Source: Aureococcus anophagefferens
Lineage: Eukaryota > Sar > Pelagophyceae > Pelagomonadales > Pelagomonadaceae
DNA: 64,000 nucleotides
Assembly: GCF_000186865.1 (NCBI RefSeq)
Contig: NW_008705583.1
Location: 326,101-390,100, forward strand
Direction of reading: 5' to 3'
This document shows, piece by piece, positions 32,541 to 40,801 of this stretch. Within the stretch, counting starts at the first letter, position 1. The number at the start of each line of letters is the position of its first letter. A model generated the notes under the pieces. It worked only from the letters and a program-made list of their open reading frames with translations, did not search any database and was not told where the DNA came from. Made by a program: the position numbers and the translations under genes.

Positions 32541-34593
32541 ATGGACAAGGCGACGCGGTGCAAGGAGTGCCCCGGGTGCCGCCACGCGGCGGCCGTGCGG
32601 GAGGGGTCGAGCGTCGGCTGCGGCAAGTGCCTCCAGTGCTACAAGAAGCGCTACGGGACCGCGGCGGAGTCGCGGCAGTCGTGCGCGCTCTCGTACTGCA
32701 CCGGCATGCGCCAGGGCGAGCGAGGGGCCGCCATCGCCGGCCTCGGCGCCGGCTGGACGCTCTACGAGATCAAGCGCAAGGGCGACGGCCCCCCCGACAC
32801 CTACTGGCTCTCGCCCGAGGGCGCGCGCTTCCGGTCGCGGACCGAGCTCCTCGTCTACCTGCACACGACGGGCCAGGCGGCGGACGGCTGGGACTGGGAC
32901 CGGCCGGCGCGCACGCCCGTGCCGCCGGGCAAGGCGGGCACGCCGTCGCCCGAGATGCTCGCCGCCGCGAAGCGCGTCTTCGAGGCCTGGTCCGCGCGCG
33001 ACGGCGGCGGAACCGCGGCGCCCGCGCGGAAGGCGGCCGCGCGGCGGCCGTCGCCGCCCGCGAGGGCCGCGCCGCCGACGACGAAGAAGCGGCCGCGCGC
33101 GTCGCCGCCGGCGCCGGCGCCGCCCCGGGCCCGCGCGCCGGGCCAGGCGGGCAAGGCCTTCTACGACTACGAGGACCTGCGCGCGTTGGGCTCGAACGGC
33201 CTCCACGAGGAGGGCTTCTTCAACCTCAACCGCGATTGGACGAACAACCTGCTCATCACGGACCGGGGCGTCGTCCACGGCCACGGCATGGTCGCGAAGA
33301 TGCGCCTCGCCAAGGGCAAGACCTTCGTCGACGTCACGTCGCCCTACGTCGAATCCGCGCCGCCGCTCGCGGACCAGGACGACGGCCCGCGGTCCGAGCG
33401 CTACATCATCACGTCCAAGGGGCGCACCTACTTCAAGCTCGGCAACTTCTCCCACGAGACCGGCGACGACGTCTGGGCCCACTCCTTCTTCGTCAACGAG
33501 GCCATGGAGGAGTTCGGCCAGGTCGCGAACGCGAAGCGGACCATCGAGCGGAACCTGCCGGGCTCCTGCCTCGGTTTGAAGCTCCTCCGCGACGTCGACG
33601 CCAACGAGGAGCTCCTGGTGGAATACGTCGACAAGGGGCCCGGCGGCTCGCCGCGCAAGCGGCGGCGCCGCGCGCCGTCCGCGGCCGCGGCCGACGACGA
33701 GGAGAAGCAGGGCGGCGAGGAGGACTCGGCGGACGGCGACGACGGCGAGCCGGCGTCGCGCCACCGCATCGTCATCGTCATCGACTCGTCCGACGACNNN
33801 NNNNNNNNNNNNNNNNNNNNNNNNNNNNNNNNNNNNNNNNNNNNNNNNNNNNNNNNNNNNNNNNNNNNNNNNNNNNNNNNNNNNNNNNNNNNNNNNNNNN
33901 NNNNNNNNNNNNNNNNNNNNNNNNNNNNNNNNNNNNNNNNNNNNNNNNNNNNNNNNNNNNNNNNNNNNNNNNNNNNNNNNNNNNNNNNNNNNNNNNNNNN
34001 NNNNNNNNNNNNNNNNNNNNNNNNNNNNNNNNNNNNNNNNNNNNNNNNNNNNNNNNNNNNNNNNNNNNNNNNNNNNNNNNNNNNNNNNNNNNNNNNNNNN
34101 NNNNNNNNNNNNNNNNNNNNNNNNNNNNNNNNNNNNNNNNNNNNNNNNNNNNNNNNNNNNNNNNNNNNNNNNNNNNNNGCCCCCGGCCGCCGCGCCCGCG
34201 GCTCCCGCGGCGCCGCCCGCGCCCGCGCCCCCGGCCGCCGCGCCCGCGGCTCCCGCGGCGCCGCCCGCGCCCGCGCCCCCGGCCGCCGCGCCCGCGGCTC
34301 CCGCGGCGCCGCCCGCGCCCGCGCCCCCGGCCGTCGCGCCGCCCGCGCCCGGCGGCGACCTCCGGGCGCTGCTCACGGGCGACGTCTGGGGCTTCAAGCC
34401 CACGGGCCAGGGCATGATCGAGCTCGTCGACGCCGTCTGCCGCCGCGCGAGCACGCTCGCGGAGCTCGTCGCGTTCTCCGAGGCCGCCGTCGAGGCCGTC
34501 TTCGCGGAGTCGCCGCACCTCAAGGGCCTCGCGCGGAAGCGCTTCCGGCGCGCCCTCGAGCGCGCGCGCCGGTTCGCCGATGCCGAAGCCTAA
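32541..34593 (+). CDS. CXXC-MBD-SET chromatin protein, interrupted by assembly gap
   Basis: From ATG 32541. Residues 6-53 form a CXXC-type zinc finger: CKECPGC, then CGKCLQC, then two further Cys (QSCALSYC). Residues about 68-105 match a methyl-CpG-binding domain: GWTLYEIKRKGDGPPDTYWL then SPEGARFRSRTELLVYL. After a Pro/Ala/Lys linker comes a SET-like domain (about 205-375): RGVVHGHGMVAKMRLAKGKT, WAHSFFVNEAMEEFG, LGLKLLRDVDANEELLVEYV. A basic and acidic tail leads into the N gap (33798-34178). Beyond it are Ala/Pro repeats and a helical C-terminus (AGGDLRALL-type start, VWGFKPTGQGMIELVDAVCR) ending at 34593, assumed to be the same gene. It likely reads CpG methylation and methylates protein lysines. 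Continuity across the gap is unproven. Confidence 0.75.
33798..34178. other. Assembly gap (381 N)
   Basis: A run of unknown bases. It abuts the 48-bp Ala/Pro-coding tandem repeat, so the gap is probably unresolved repeat and its stated length may be an estimate. Confidence 0.95.
34179..34330. repeat. 48-bp tandem repeat, about three copies
   Basis: A 48-bp unit encoding 16 residues of Ala/Pro (frame PPAAAPAAPAAPPAPA) is repeated about three times right of the gap with no visible divergence, then breaks into unique sequence (GGDLRALLTGDVWGF). More copies probably lie in the gap. Confidence 0.9.
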
Positions 34594-34612
34594 GCTTAAG
34601 CGGCATTTCGCG

Positions 34613-36103
34613 TTACTCGAAGTCGGCGCGCGCGGTCCGGACCGCGGGCAGCGCCGCGGCGGACCGCGAGTGGCGCTGGCGCTGGCGCCGCGCGCCGTTG
34701 GCGCCGGCGCCGGCGGCGCTGATGCCGGCGGCGAGCCGGTCCTGGGCGTGGCGCCGGCCCCGGTGCGGCGCGTCCGCGTTCTCCACGAGCCCCCGGACCG
34801 TCGACGACGAGAACCGCGCCGCGTTCGCGTCCATGCGGTCCGCGAGGCGGTCGACGCTGCCCGCGAGCCGCAGGAGCTTGCCGTCGAGCTCGAAGAGGTC
34901 GTCCTGCGTCGCCGGCGCGGCCGCCGGCGCCGCGACGGGCGCCGCGGGCGCGCGCGCGGCCGCGACGTGCGCGACCTCCTCGACCAAATCGTCGTCGAGG
35001 TCCGGCAGGCGCTTCCGCACGACGGCCCGGAGCGCCGCGAAGCCGCCGCGGCGCCGCGACGCCGCCGCGGCGACGTCGAAGGCGCCCGGCCCCGCGCCGC
35101 GCGCCGCGAGCGCCGCCGCGACCGCGTCCCGGCACGTGTCGTCGCCCCGCCAGTGGTCCAGGAACGCGTCGAGCTCCCGCCGAGCCTCGTCGCGCGACGC
35201 CGCGAGCGCGGCCAGAAAGGCCGCGGCGCCGTCAGAGGCGACGCGCGCGTCCTCGTCCTCCCTCGCGACGAAGGCCGCGCGCGCGGCGAGGGCCCGGTCC
35301 GCGGCGTCGAAGGCCTCCTCGTCCGCCCGCCGGACGCGCTCTCGCTCCGCGGCCAGCGCGGCGCCCGCGGCGAAGGCGGCCTCGTTCGCCCAGCGCGCGT
35401 AGGCGGCCTTGGCCGCCTGCGCGGCCTGCTCGGCCTCGCGCCGCGGCCAGTCGCGCTCCTCGAGCTCGAGCGCCTCCCACTGCTGGTACTGCATGCGCAT
35501 GTTTCGCAGATACTTGATGTTGGGCGCGAGGTAGTTCTTCCGCTCCTTGATGCCCTGGACGATGTCCTGGACCGCGCGGTTGAGGATGGTGGCGGGGTTC
35601 ACGAGGAAGTCGACGAGGCAGAGGAACGAGACCGTCGACGAGACGCGGAGCGTCCTTTTCGCGGCGCTGAACTGCTTCCAGTCTGCGAACTTCGACTTCG
35701 TCGCCGTGGGGACGTGCGCGTAGCTCATCTGCCCGACGGTGGCGGGCGCCGCCTTCCGCGCCACGCGCGAGCCGTCGACGAAGTCCCTCATTTTATTGAT
35801 GTTTTCGTCGAGATTTTGAAGCTCGTTGTGGATCTTCTTGTCGAGACGTTGAAGCTTCTCCATCTCCGCCTCGCGCTGGGCGATCTCCCGGAAGAGCCGC
35901 GCGTGCATGCTCTCGTCCACTTCCGGCGCATCGAGCCGCGCGAGGACCTTGGCGGCCTCGACGCGGTCACTCATGACGGTGAGCACGTCCACGAGGCTCG
36001 GGCCGGCGTCCATGCTCGCCGCCGCCGACTGCGGCCGGCCGCGCCGGCCCCCCGTCGCGGAGCTGGCCCGCTGGCTCGTGGCCGATTTCGGACGCGGCGG
36101 CAT
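34613..36103 (-). CDS. Coiled-coil protein, unknown
   Basis: A 496-residue protein from ATG 36103 (MPPRPKSATSQRASSATGGR), whose Ser/Arg-rich head is duplicated just upstream. A helix at 60-110 (EIAQREAEMEKLQRLDKKIH, NELQNLDENINKMRDFVDGS) leads to a possibly conserved middle (SFLCLVDFLVNPATILNRAV, QDIVQGIKERKNYLAPNIKY) and then a long Ala-rich charged coil. Near the C-terminus another helical unit (DDLFELDGKLLRLAGSVDRL) and a basic tail occur. The order (disordered head, coiled coil, VNPATILNRAVQDI block) suggests a cytoskeletal or flagellar scaffold, but I do not recognise it. It is convergent with the chromatin gene at only 20 bp. Confidence 0.65.
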   Translation of the reverse strand: MPPRPKSATSQRASSATGGRRGRPQSAAASMDAGPSLVDVLTVMSDRVEAAKVLARLDAPEVDESMHARLFREIAQREAEMEKLQRLDKKIHNELQNLDENINKMRDFVDGSRVARKAAPATVGQMSYAHVPTATKSKFADWKQFSAAKRTLRVSSTVSFLCLVDFLVNPATILNRAVQDIVQGIKERKNYLAPNIKYLRNMRMQYQQWEALELEERDWPRREAEQAAQAAKAAYARWANEAAFAAGAALAAERERVRRADEEAFDAADRALAARAAFVAREDEDARVASDGAAAFLAALAASRDEARRELDAFLDHWRGDDTCRDAVAAALAARGAGPGAFDVAAAASRRRGGFAALRAVVRKRLPDLDDDLVEEVAHVAAARAPAAPVAAPAAAPATQDDLFELDGKLLRLAGSVDRLADRMDANAARFSSSTVRGLVENADAPHRGRRHAQDRLAAGISAAGAGANGARRQRQRHSRSAAALPAVRTARADFE

Positions 36104-36249
36104 CGTGCGACCAGTCCGCTATGAGATGCCTCAACTTGCGAGGCGCCGGCCCCCCGTCGCGGAGCTGGACCGCTGGCTCGTGGCCGATTTCGGACGCGGC
36201 GCGCGCTCGACAGCACCAGACCGCGCTATGAGATGCCTCAACTTGCGAG
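36041..36249. repeat. 102-bp tandem duplication over a gene's 5' end
   Basis: Copies at 36041-36142 and 36143-36249 both begin GCGCCGGCCCCCCGTCGCGG and end with ATGAGATGCCTCAACTTGCG. Copy 1 contains the start codon (36103-36101) and first 20 codons of the minus-strand gene; in copy 2 the ATG position is replaced by GCGCG, so it cannot start translation. Confidence 0.9.
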
Positions 36250-36330
36250 GGATCCCAGTGTCCATGTCGAGGTTGACGCTCGAGAGGCGATGCCGATGGC
36301 CGAAGGTCCTCTCCTCGAGTAATTCGCCAT

Positions 36331-36370
36331 CTCTTCAGCAAGCAGTGCACCTCTTCAGCAAGCAGTGCAC
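36331..36370. repeat. 20-bp perfect tandem duplication before DPH4 gene
   Basis: CTCTTCAGCAAGCAGTGCAC is present twice in direct succession (36331-36350, 36351-36370), 34 bp upstream of the DPH4 start codon. Confidence 0.9.
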
Positions 36371-36403
36371 TTCTCCAGCGAGTTTTCAGCCACCACCGAC
36401 CGC

Positions 36404-36841
36404 ATGGCCGCCTTCTCGGCGGACGCCACCCACTACGCCGTCCTCGACTGCGCCGCCGACGCCGACGGCGTCGCGCTCCGCCGCGCCTACCACCGCGCGA
36501 GCGTGCGCTGCCACCCGGACAAGCCCGGCGGCGACGCCGCGGCGTTCCGGCGCGTGCAGGCCGCCTGGGAGACGCTGCGCGACGACGGGCGGCGGCGCGA
36601 CTACGACGCGTCGCTCGCGGCCGCGGCGGCCGCGGACGACGTCTGCGTCTGGTGCGAGCTCCGCCCGTCGGACTTTTCGCGCGCCGACGACGGCGTGCTC
36701 GAGTACGCCTGCCGCTGCGGCGGCGCCTACGCGCTCGAGGACGAGGACCTCGCCGGCGGCGGCGACGTGCTGCTCGGCTGCGACGGCTGCTCCTGCGTCG
36801 TCCGCGTGCGGCGCGGCGACGCGCGCGGCGGCGACGCGTAA
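36404..36841 (+). CDS. DPH4: DPH4/DNAJC24, J-domain plus CSL zinc finger protein
   Basis: A 145-residue protein from ATG 36404. Residues 8-70 are a J domain (HYAVLDCAADADGVALRRAY, then RCHPDKPGG with the HPD motif, then FRRVQAAWETLRDDGRRRDY). Residues 80-135 are a DPH-type CSL zinc finger with CRCGGAYALEDEDL and LLGCDGCSCVVRV, supplying C-x-C and C-x2-C ligands. This exact order and length identifies DPH4 (yeast Jjj3), which donates iron/electrons and chaperone function in diphthamide synthesis on elongation factor 2. Cytosolic. An additional C-x2-C (DDVCVWCELRP) lies in the linker. The stop codon is 1 bp from the end of the convergent gene. Confidence 0.9.
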   Translation: MAAFSADATHYAVLDCAADADGVALRRAYHRASVRCHPDKPGGDAAAFRRVQAAWETLRDDGRRRDYDASLAAAAAADDVCVWCELRPSDFSRADDGVLEYACRCGGAYALEDEDLAGGGDVLLGCDGCSCVVRVRRGDARGGDA

Positions 36842-36842
36842 G

Positions 36843-38417
36843 TTACGGCTTCCGCCAGTAGACGTTCTGGGCGACGAACATCTGCGGCTGGAGGATGCGG
36901 CGGCCGTGGAGGAGGACGTCCTCCGCGAGCAGCGCGCGCTTGTTGGCCGGGAGCCGCGGGCACGTGAGGACGTAGTCGATCGGCGCGGGGAGGAGCGGCG
37001 CGGCGACGCCCCGGGCCTCGCGGAACTCGCGCACGGCGCGCCGGCAGCCGCCGAGGTGGTAGTCGTCGACGATGACGAGGCCGCCCGGCGCGACGCGGTC
37101 GTAGAGGTGGTCGAGCGCGTCGCGCGTGCCCTCGAACGTGTCCGCGTCGACGCGCAGCACGGCGACGCGCGCGGGCTCCGCCGCCGCCGGGAGCGACGCG
37201 GCGAAGGGCCCCTTGACGATGCGCAGCCGTTCGCCCGCGCCGACCTGGTAGAAGTGGAGCGCGACGTCCGCCTCCGGCGCCGCGTAGGACCGCGCGGGCC
37301 ACGACCCCGTGTGCGCGTCGCCCGTCGCCTCGGGGATGCCCGCGAAGGAGTCGACGGCGAAGACGCGCCTCGAGTCGGACGCGTCGAAGGCCTCGAGGGC
37401 CGCGGCGGCGAGCGCCGCCGTGCCGCCGCGGAAGACGCCGCACTCGGCGACGTCGCCAGCGACGCCGCGCGCGCAGACGTCCTCGACGGCGGCCTGGAGC
37501 AGGTTCAGCGACCCGACGTGGGCGAAGCTCAGCACGCCGCCCTTGCCCGCGTCGTCCCAGGCCCGCGCGCCGCCCGCGGCGACGTTCTCGAAGCCGACGT
37601 CGAAGACGTTCGGCCGCCCCGACGGCTCCAGGGCCCCGTCGAGCGGGCCCGCGGCGTCTCGCAGCCGCGGCGTCCCCAAAAAGCCCGTCACCCAGCGCTT
37701 GACGAAATCGAGGTACCGCGCGTCGCCCGCGAGGCGCCCCGCCGTCGAGTTCATGCCCGGGAAGTCGCAGAGCACGGGCCCGAACTCCAAATCCGCGACC
37801 GCGAGCGCCGCGCCGCCGGCCGAGGCCGGCGGCGCCCAGGGCGCGTCGTCGCCGGGCTCGCGCTCGTCCGCGGCCCAGCGCGGCGGGCGCTCCGCGCGGA
37901 CCGCGACGGTCCCCTCCGCGGTCCGCTCGAAGGCGACGGACGCGTTGCCGTGCAGCGCGAACGACTTCACGCCCCCGCGGACCGTCGCCGCCGCGCCGAG
38001 CCGCGAGTCCGCGGGCGCGCCGGCCAGCGTCGCCAGCGCCGCGGCGACGGCCGCGGCCTCGGCGCGCCGCGCGAGCTCCGCGACGACGGCCGTCGTCTCC
38101 TCGGCCTCGGCCCGGTTCTCGACGACCTCGAGCCAGAGCAGGTTCGCCAGCGCGACGGGCTCCAGGGGCGCGAGCCGCGCGGCGCGGGCGAAGTGCTGCC
38201 GCGCCAGCGCCGGCCGCCCGCCGACGTAGTGCGCGAGGCCCAGGTTGTTGTAGGCGACCCAGCGCGGGCCCTCGCCGAAGCCGCAGGCCGCGGCGCCCGC
38301 CGCGAGGCCGCGCTGCGCCGCCAGGGCCTCGCAGGTGGCGCGCGTCGTGCCCTCGTCGCCGGCGGCGGCCGCGAGGCAGAGGGCTGCCGCTGCGAAGCGG
38401 TTCATCATGCCGCTCAT
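36843..38417 (-). CDS. TylF/MycF-type O-methyltransferase with N-terminal TPR-like part
   Basis: A 524-residue protein; I use ATG 38417, with two more ATGs at 38408 and 38405 that start the signal peptide (MNRFAAAALCLAAAAGDE) and are equally likely. Residues 50-110 contain a TPR-like hairpin (RWVAYNNLGLAHYVGGRPAL, ARQHFARAARLAPLEPVALA). From about residue 300 the sequence matches the macrocin-O-methyltransferase (TylF) family: VAGDVAECGVFRGGTAALAA for SAM binding, RVFAVDSFAGIPEA, VLRVDADTFEGTRDALDHLY, and PGGLVIVDDYHLGGCRRAVR with the acidic metal ligands. Such enzymes methylate sugar or other hydroxyls. The target is unknown; the signal peptide suggests a secretory or surface location. Confidence 0.75.
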   Translation of the reverse strand: MSGMMNRFAAAALCLAAAAGDEGTTRATCEALAAQRGLAAGAAACGFGEGPRWVAYNNLGLAHYVGGRPALARQHFARAARLAPLEPVALANLLWLEVVENRAEAEETTAVVAELARRAEAAAVAAALATLAGAPADSRLGAAATVRGGVKSFALHGNASVAFERTAEGTVAVRAERPPRWAADEREPGDDAPWAPPASAGGAALAVADLEFGPVLCDFPGMNSTAGRLAGDARYLDFVKRWVTGFLGTPRLRDAAGPLDGALEPSGRPNVFDVGFENVAAGGARAWDDAGKGGVLSFAHVGSLNLLQAAVEDVCARGVAGDVAECGVFRGGTAALAAAALEAFDASDSRRVFAVDSFAGIPEATGDAHTGSWPARSYAAPEADVALHFYQVGAGERLRIVKGPFAASLPAAAEPARVAVLRVDADTFEGTRDALDHLYDRVAPGGLVIVDDYHLGGCRRAVREFREARGVAAPLLPAPIDYVLTCPRLPANKRALLAEDVLLHGRRILQPQMFVAQNVYWRKP

Positions 38418-38527
38418 GCTACCCACCTCAATTACTAAGGCAACCGGGTCCATCCCCTTCAACAACCTGGTCAACATATCCACCGAAACTAACATTTGAC
38501 GTCACGTCGTGGGCTGCTTCTCATATT
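38418..38527. promoter_or_regulatory. 110-bp head-to-head promoter with a shared 24-bp motif
   Basis: This interval separates two divergent starts. At 38454-38477 it contains CCCCTTCAACAACCTGGTCA followed by ACAT; nearly the same 24 bases (22 of 24) occur at 58937-58960, 77 bp before another start codon. The recurrence in two 5' regions suggests a promoter or leader element, unproven. Confidence 0.4.
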
Positions 38528-40639
38528 ATGGCGCAGCCGCTTGAGGCGACGCAACCGCTGCTGCCCTGGCGGCGGCGGCCCGCGGCGCAGCGGAGCGAGG
38601 AGCGCGTCGCGAGGCTCCGCTGGCTCGGCGCCTTCGTCGGCGTCGGCGCGCTCGCGACCATCGCCCTCGCCGCCGCCGGTGGAGCGACGCCGCCGGACGC
38701 CACGCCGCGCCTCGCGGCCGCCGTCGCCGCCAAGACCTGCGAGACGTCGTCGGTCTGCGCGTCGAGCGCCGGCTTCTTCGCGTCGCTCTGCGGCGGCGCG
38801 TGCGGCGGCGACCGGCCCTGGGCGCGGTCGTGCGCGTGGCAGGCCGTCGCGGACCTCGAGGCGGTCTGCGCGGGCACGTTCTCGCCCGCGGCGCCGGCGG
38901 GCCCGACCTGCGAGCGCGACGCCGTGCGGGACAACTGCGGCGGCCGCGCCGATCGCTGCGAGGCCGCGCTCGCGCGCGGCGGCGCCGTCGAGGCGCTCGA
39001 CGGCCACCTGCCCGAGCTCTGCGCGGCGGCGGGCGCGCCCCTCGACTGGGCGCCGGCCGTCGACGTCGCGCCGGGCGTCACCGAGCTCGCCTGGCGCGCG
39101 CGGTCCGCGGAGCGCGGCGGCGGCGCCGTCGCGATCGAGGAGCACTACCTCGACGGCGACTCGCCGCTGCTCAGCCAGACGTTCCAGAAGCAGGCCTACG
39201 CCTACTGGCGCTTCGCGCTCAACGGCGACGTCCAAACGGGCCCCTCCGTCGAGGCGACGACGCGCGTCTACGCGACGCGCGCCGCGTTCTTCGCCGCGCT
39301 CGAGCGCAAGAGATTGAACGCGGGCGCGCTCGTGTTCCTCGACGTGCTCTACGAGGGCTTGGACACGGCCTACGATCGCGCCGCCCTCGCCGACACCCAC
39401 GTGCTGGACCACGGCGACCTGCCCGAGTCGGCCTGCGGCGCCAAAGATCCCGCGACGGACCTCGACTACGTCTGCGCGTACCAGCACACGCCCGACGTGC
39501 TCCGGCGGAGCTCGCTGCTCCGCGCGCTGTTCGCCTACGAGACGCCCCTGGTCCTCGTCCTCGCGGGCGACGCGGACTGCCGCCTCAAGGACCTGCCGAC
39601 GACGACGCACCACCGCCTCGTCTTCCCCAACGACGGGTCGTGCGCGACGCAGGTCGACGCGGACCCGGCGCGGCGCCTCTGGTGGCCCGAGGGCCTCGAG
39701 GGCCTCGACGACCCGGCGCGCGACCGCGGGCCCCAGCACGGCCCGCGCGGCTTCGCCGCGGACGCGCGCGCGCTCACGGCCGCGCCCGCCGCGGGCCTCG
39801 AGGCGCGGCCCTTCCTCTTCGACTGCGGCCTCACGGTGACGCCCCGGAAGCCGTCGCGCGAGACGCTCGTGGCGTCCCTGAAGGCCGGCGGGGCCGACGA
39901 GCTCCAGGGCCTCGCGCGCGCCGCGGGCCGCCGCGCGCGGTTCTCCTCGTCGGCGACGGGAACCGCGCCGGAGCCGACAACTTACGGCTTCGACACGGGC
40001 GCCGGCGACGCCGCGGGCGGCGACGGCGCCGCGGTCTTCGCCCTGGCCCCCGCGGGCGACACGTGGTCGTCGGGCCGAGTCGTCGAGGCGCTGCTCCGCG
40101 GCGCGATCCCCGTCGTCGACGCGACGTACGCGAGCGACGGGGTCAGCGCCAAGGGCTGCGCCGACGCGGCCAAGTTCTGGCGCGAGGGCGAGGCGGGCTT
40201 CGCGGAGCGGGCGCCCTTCGTCTTCGTCGACGACTGGGACCGCCTCGCGGACGCGCTCCGCGGCTTCGGTGCGGAGGACGACGCCGAGCTACGGCGGCGC
40301 CTCGGCGCCGTCCGGAGCTACCGCGGCCGCCTCGAGGCCCATCTCCGGCGGCGGACGCTCGCCGCCGTCGCCGACGCGCGCGCGGACACGGCCGCGACGA
40401 CGTGCGCGGCCGCGGCGTTCTCAACGCGCGAGCGCGCGGACCTCGACGCCGCGGCCGCGGCCTACTACTCCGACCCGGCCTGGTTCGCGTCCTTTCCGGA
40501 CGGGCCGGCCTACCCGGGCTCGGGTTGCACGACGAAGTACTTCACCGACGGCCGCAAGCAGCACGGCGCGCTCTGCTTCGACGCCGCGTGCGCGCCGCCG
40601 GACGTGAAGCGCTTCACCTGCGGGCCCCGCGCCTCCTAA
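38528..40639 (+). CDS. Exostosin-like (GT47) type II membrane protein
   Basis: A 703-residue protein from ATG 38528. A short cytosolic head (MAQPLEATQPLLPWRRRP) precedes one membrane anchor (WLGAFVGVGALATIALAAAG), giving type II Golgi topology. A Cys-rich lumenal segment follows (CETSSVCASS, CGGACGGDRPW, CAWQAVADLEAVC). The C-terminal half has the exostosin hallmark: AAVFALAPAGDTWSSGRVVE then ALLRGAIPVVDATY, equivalent to the conserved F-C-L-x-P-x-G-D-S/T-x-S-S-R-x2-E-A-x3-G-C-I-P-V motif of GT47 enzymes. Those enzymes add sugars to glycans and cell-surface polysaccharides. Donor and acceptor are unknown. Cys at the usual third position of the hallmark is Ala here. The C-terminus is again Cys-rich. 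Confidence 0.75.
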   Translation: MAQPLEATQPLLPWRRRPAAQRSEERVARLRWLGAFVGVGALATIALAAAGGATPPDATPRLAAAVAAKTCETSSVCASSAGFFASLCGGACGGDRPWARSCAWQAVADLEAVCAGTFSPAAPAGPTCERDAVRDNCGGRADRCEAALARGGAVEALDGHLPELCAAAGAPLDWAPAVDVAPGVTELAWRARSAERGGGAVAIEEHYLDGDSPLLSQTFQKQAYAYWRFALNGDVQTGPSVEATTRVYATRAAFFAALERKRLNAGALVFLDVLYEGLDTAYDRAALADTHVLDHGDLPESACGAKDPATDLDYVCAYQHTPDVLRRSSLLRALFAYETPLVLVLAGDADCRLKDLPTTTHHRLVFPNDGSCATQVDADPARRLWWPEGLEGLDDPARDRGPQHGPRGFAADARALTAAPAAGLEARPFLFDCGLTVTPRKPSRETLVASLKAGGADELQGLARAAGRRARFSSSATGTAPEPTTYGFDTGAGDAAGGDGAAVFALAPAGDTWSSGRVVEALLRGAIPVVDATYASDGVSAKGCADAAKFWREGEAGFAERAPFVFVDDWDRLADALRGFGAEDDAELRRRLGAVRSYRGRLEAHLRRRTLAAVADARADTAATTCAAAAFSTRERADLDAAAAAYYSDPAWFASFPDGPAYPGSGCTTKYFTDGRKQHGALCFDAACAPPDVKRFTCGPRAS

Positions 40640-40801
40640 TTAGCTCTGATCGCCATGAGTGAGCTGCGAGTGCTCGATCATCATCATGATGCCGGCCCGA
40701 TGCTGTTAATTACCACTCGGCCCGTGGAGAAGTGACGAGGTCAGCCTCCAGGTTCAGGCGCCTGTACGTACCGCCTCTGCCTCGTCGTCTTCGCGGCCAT
40801 C

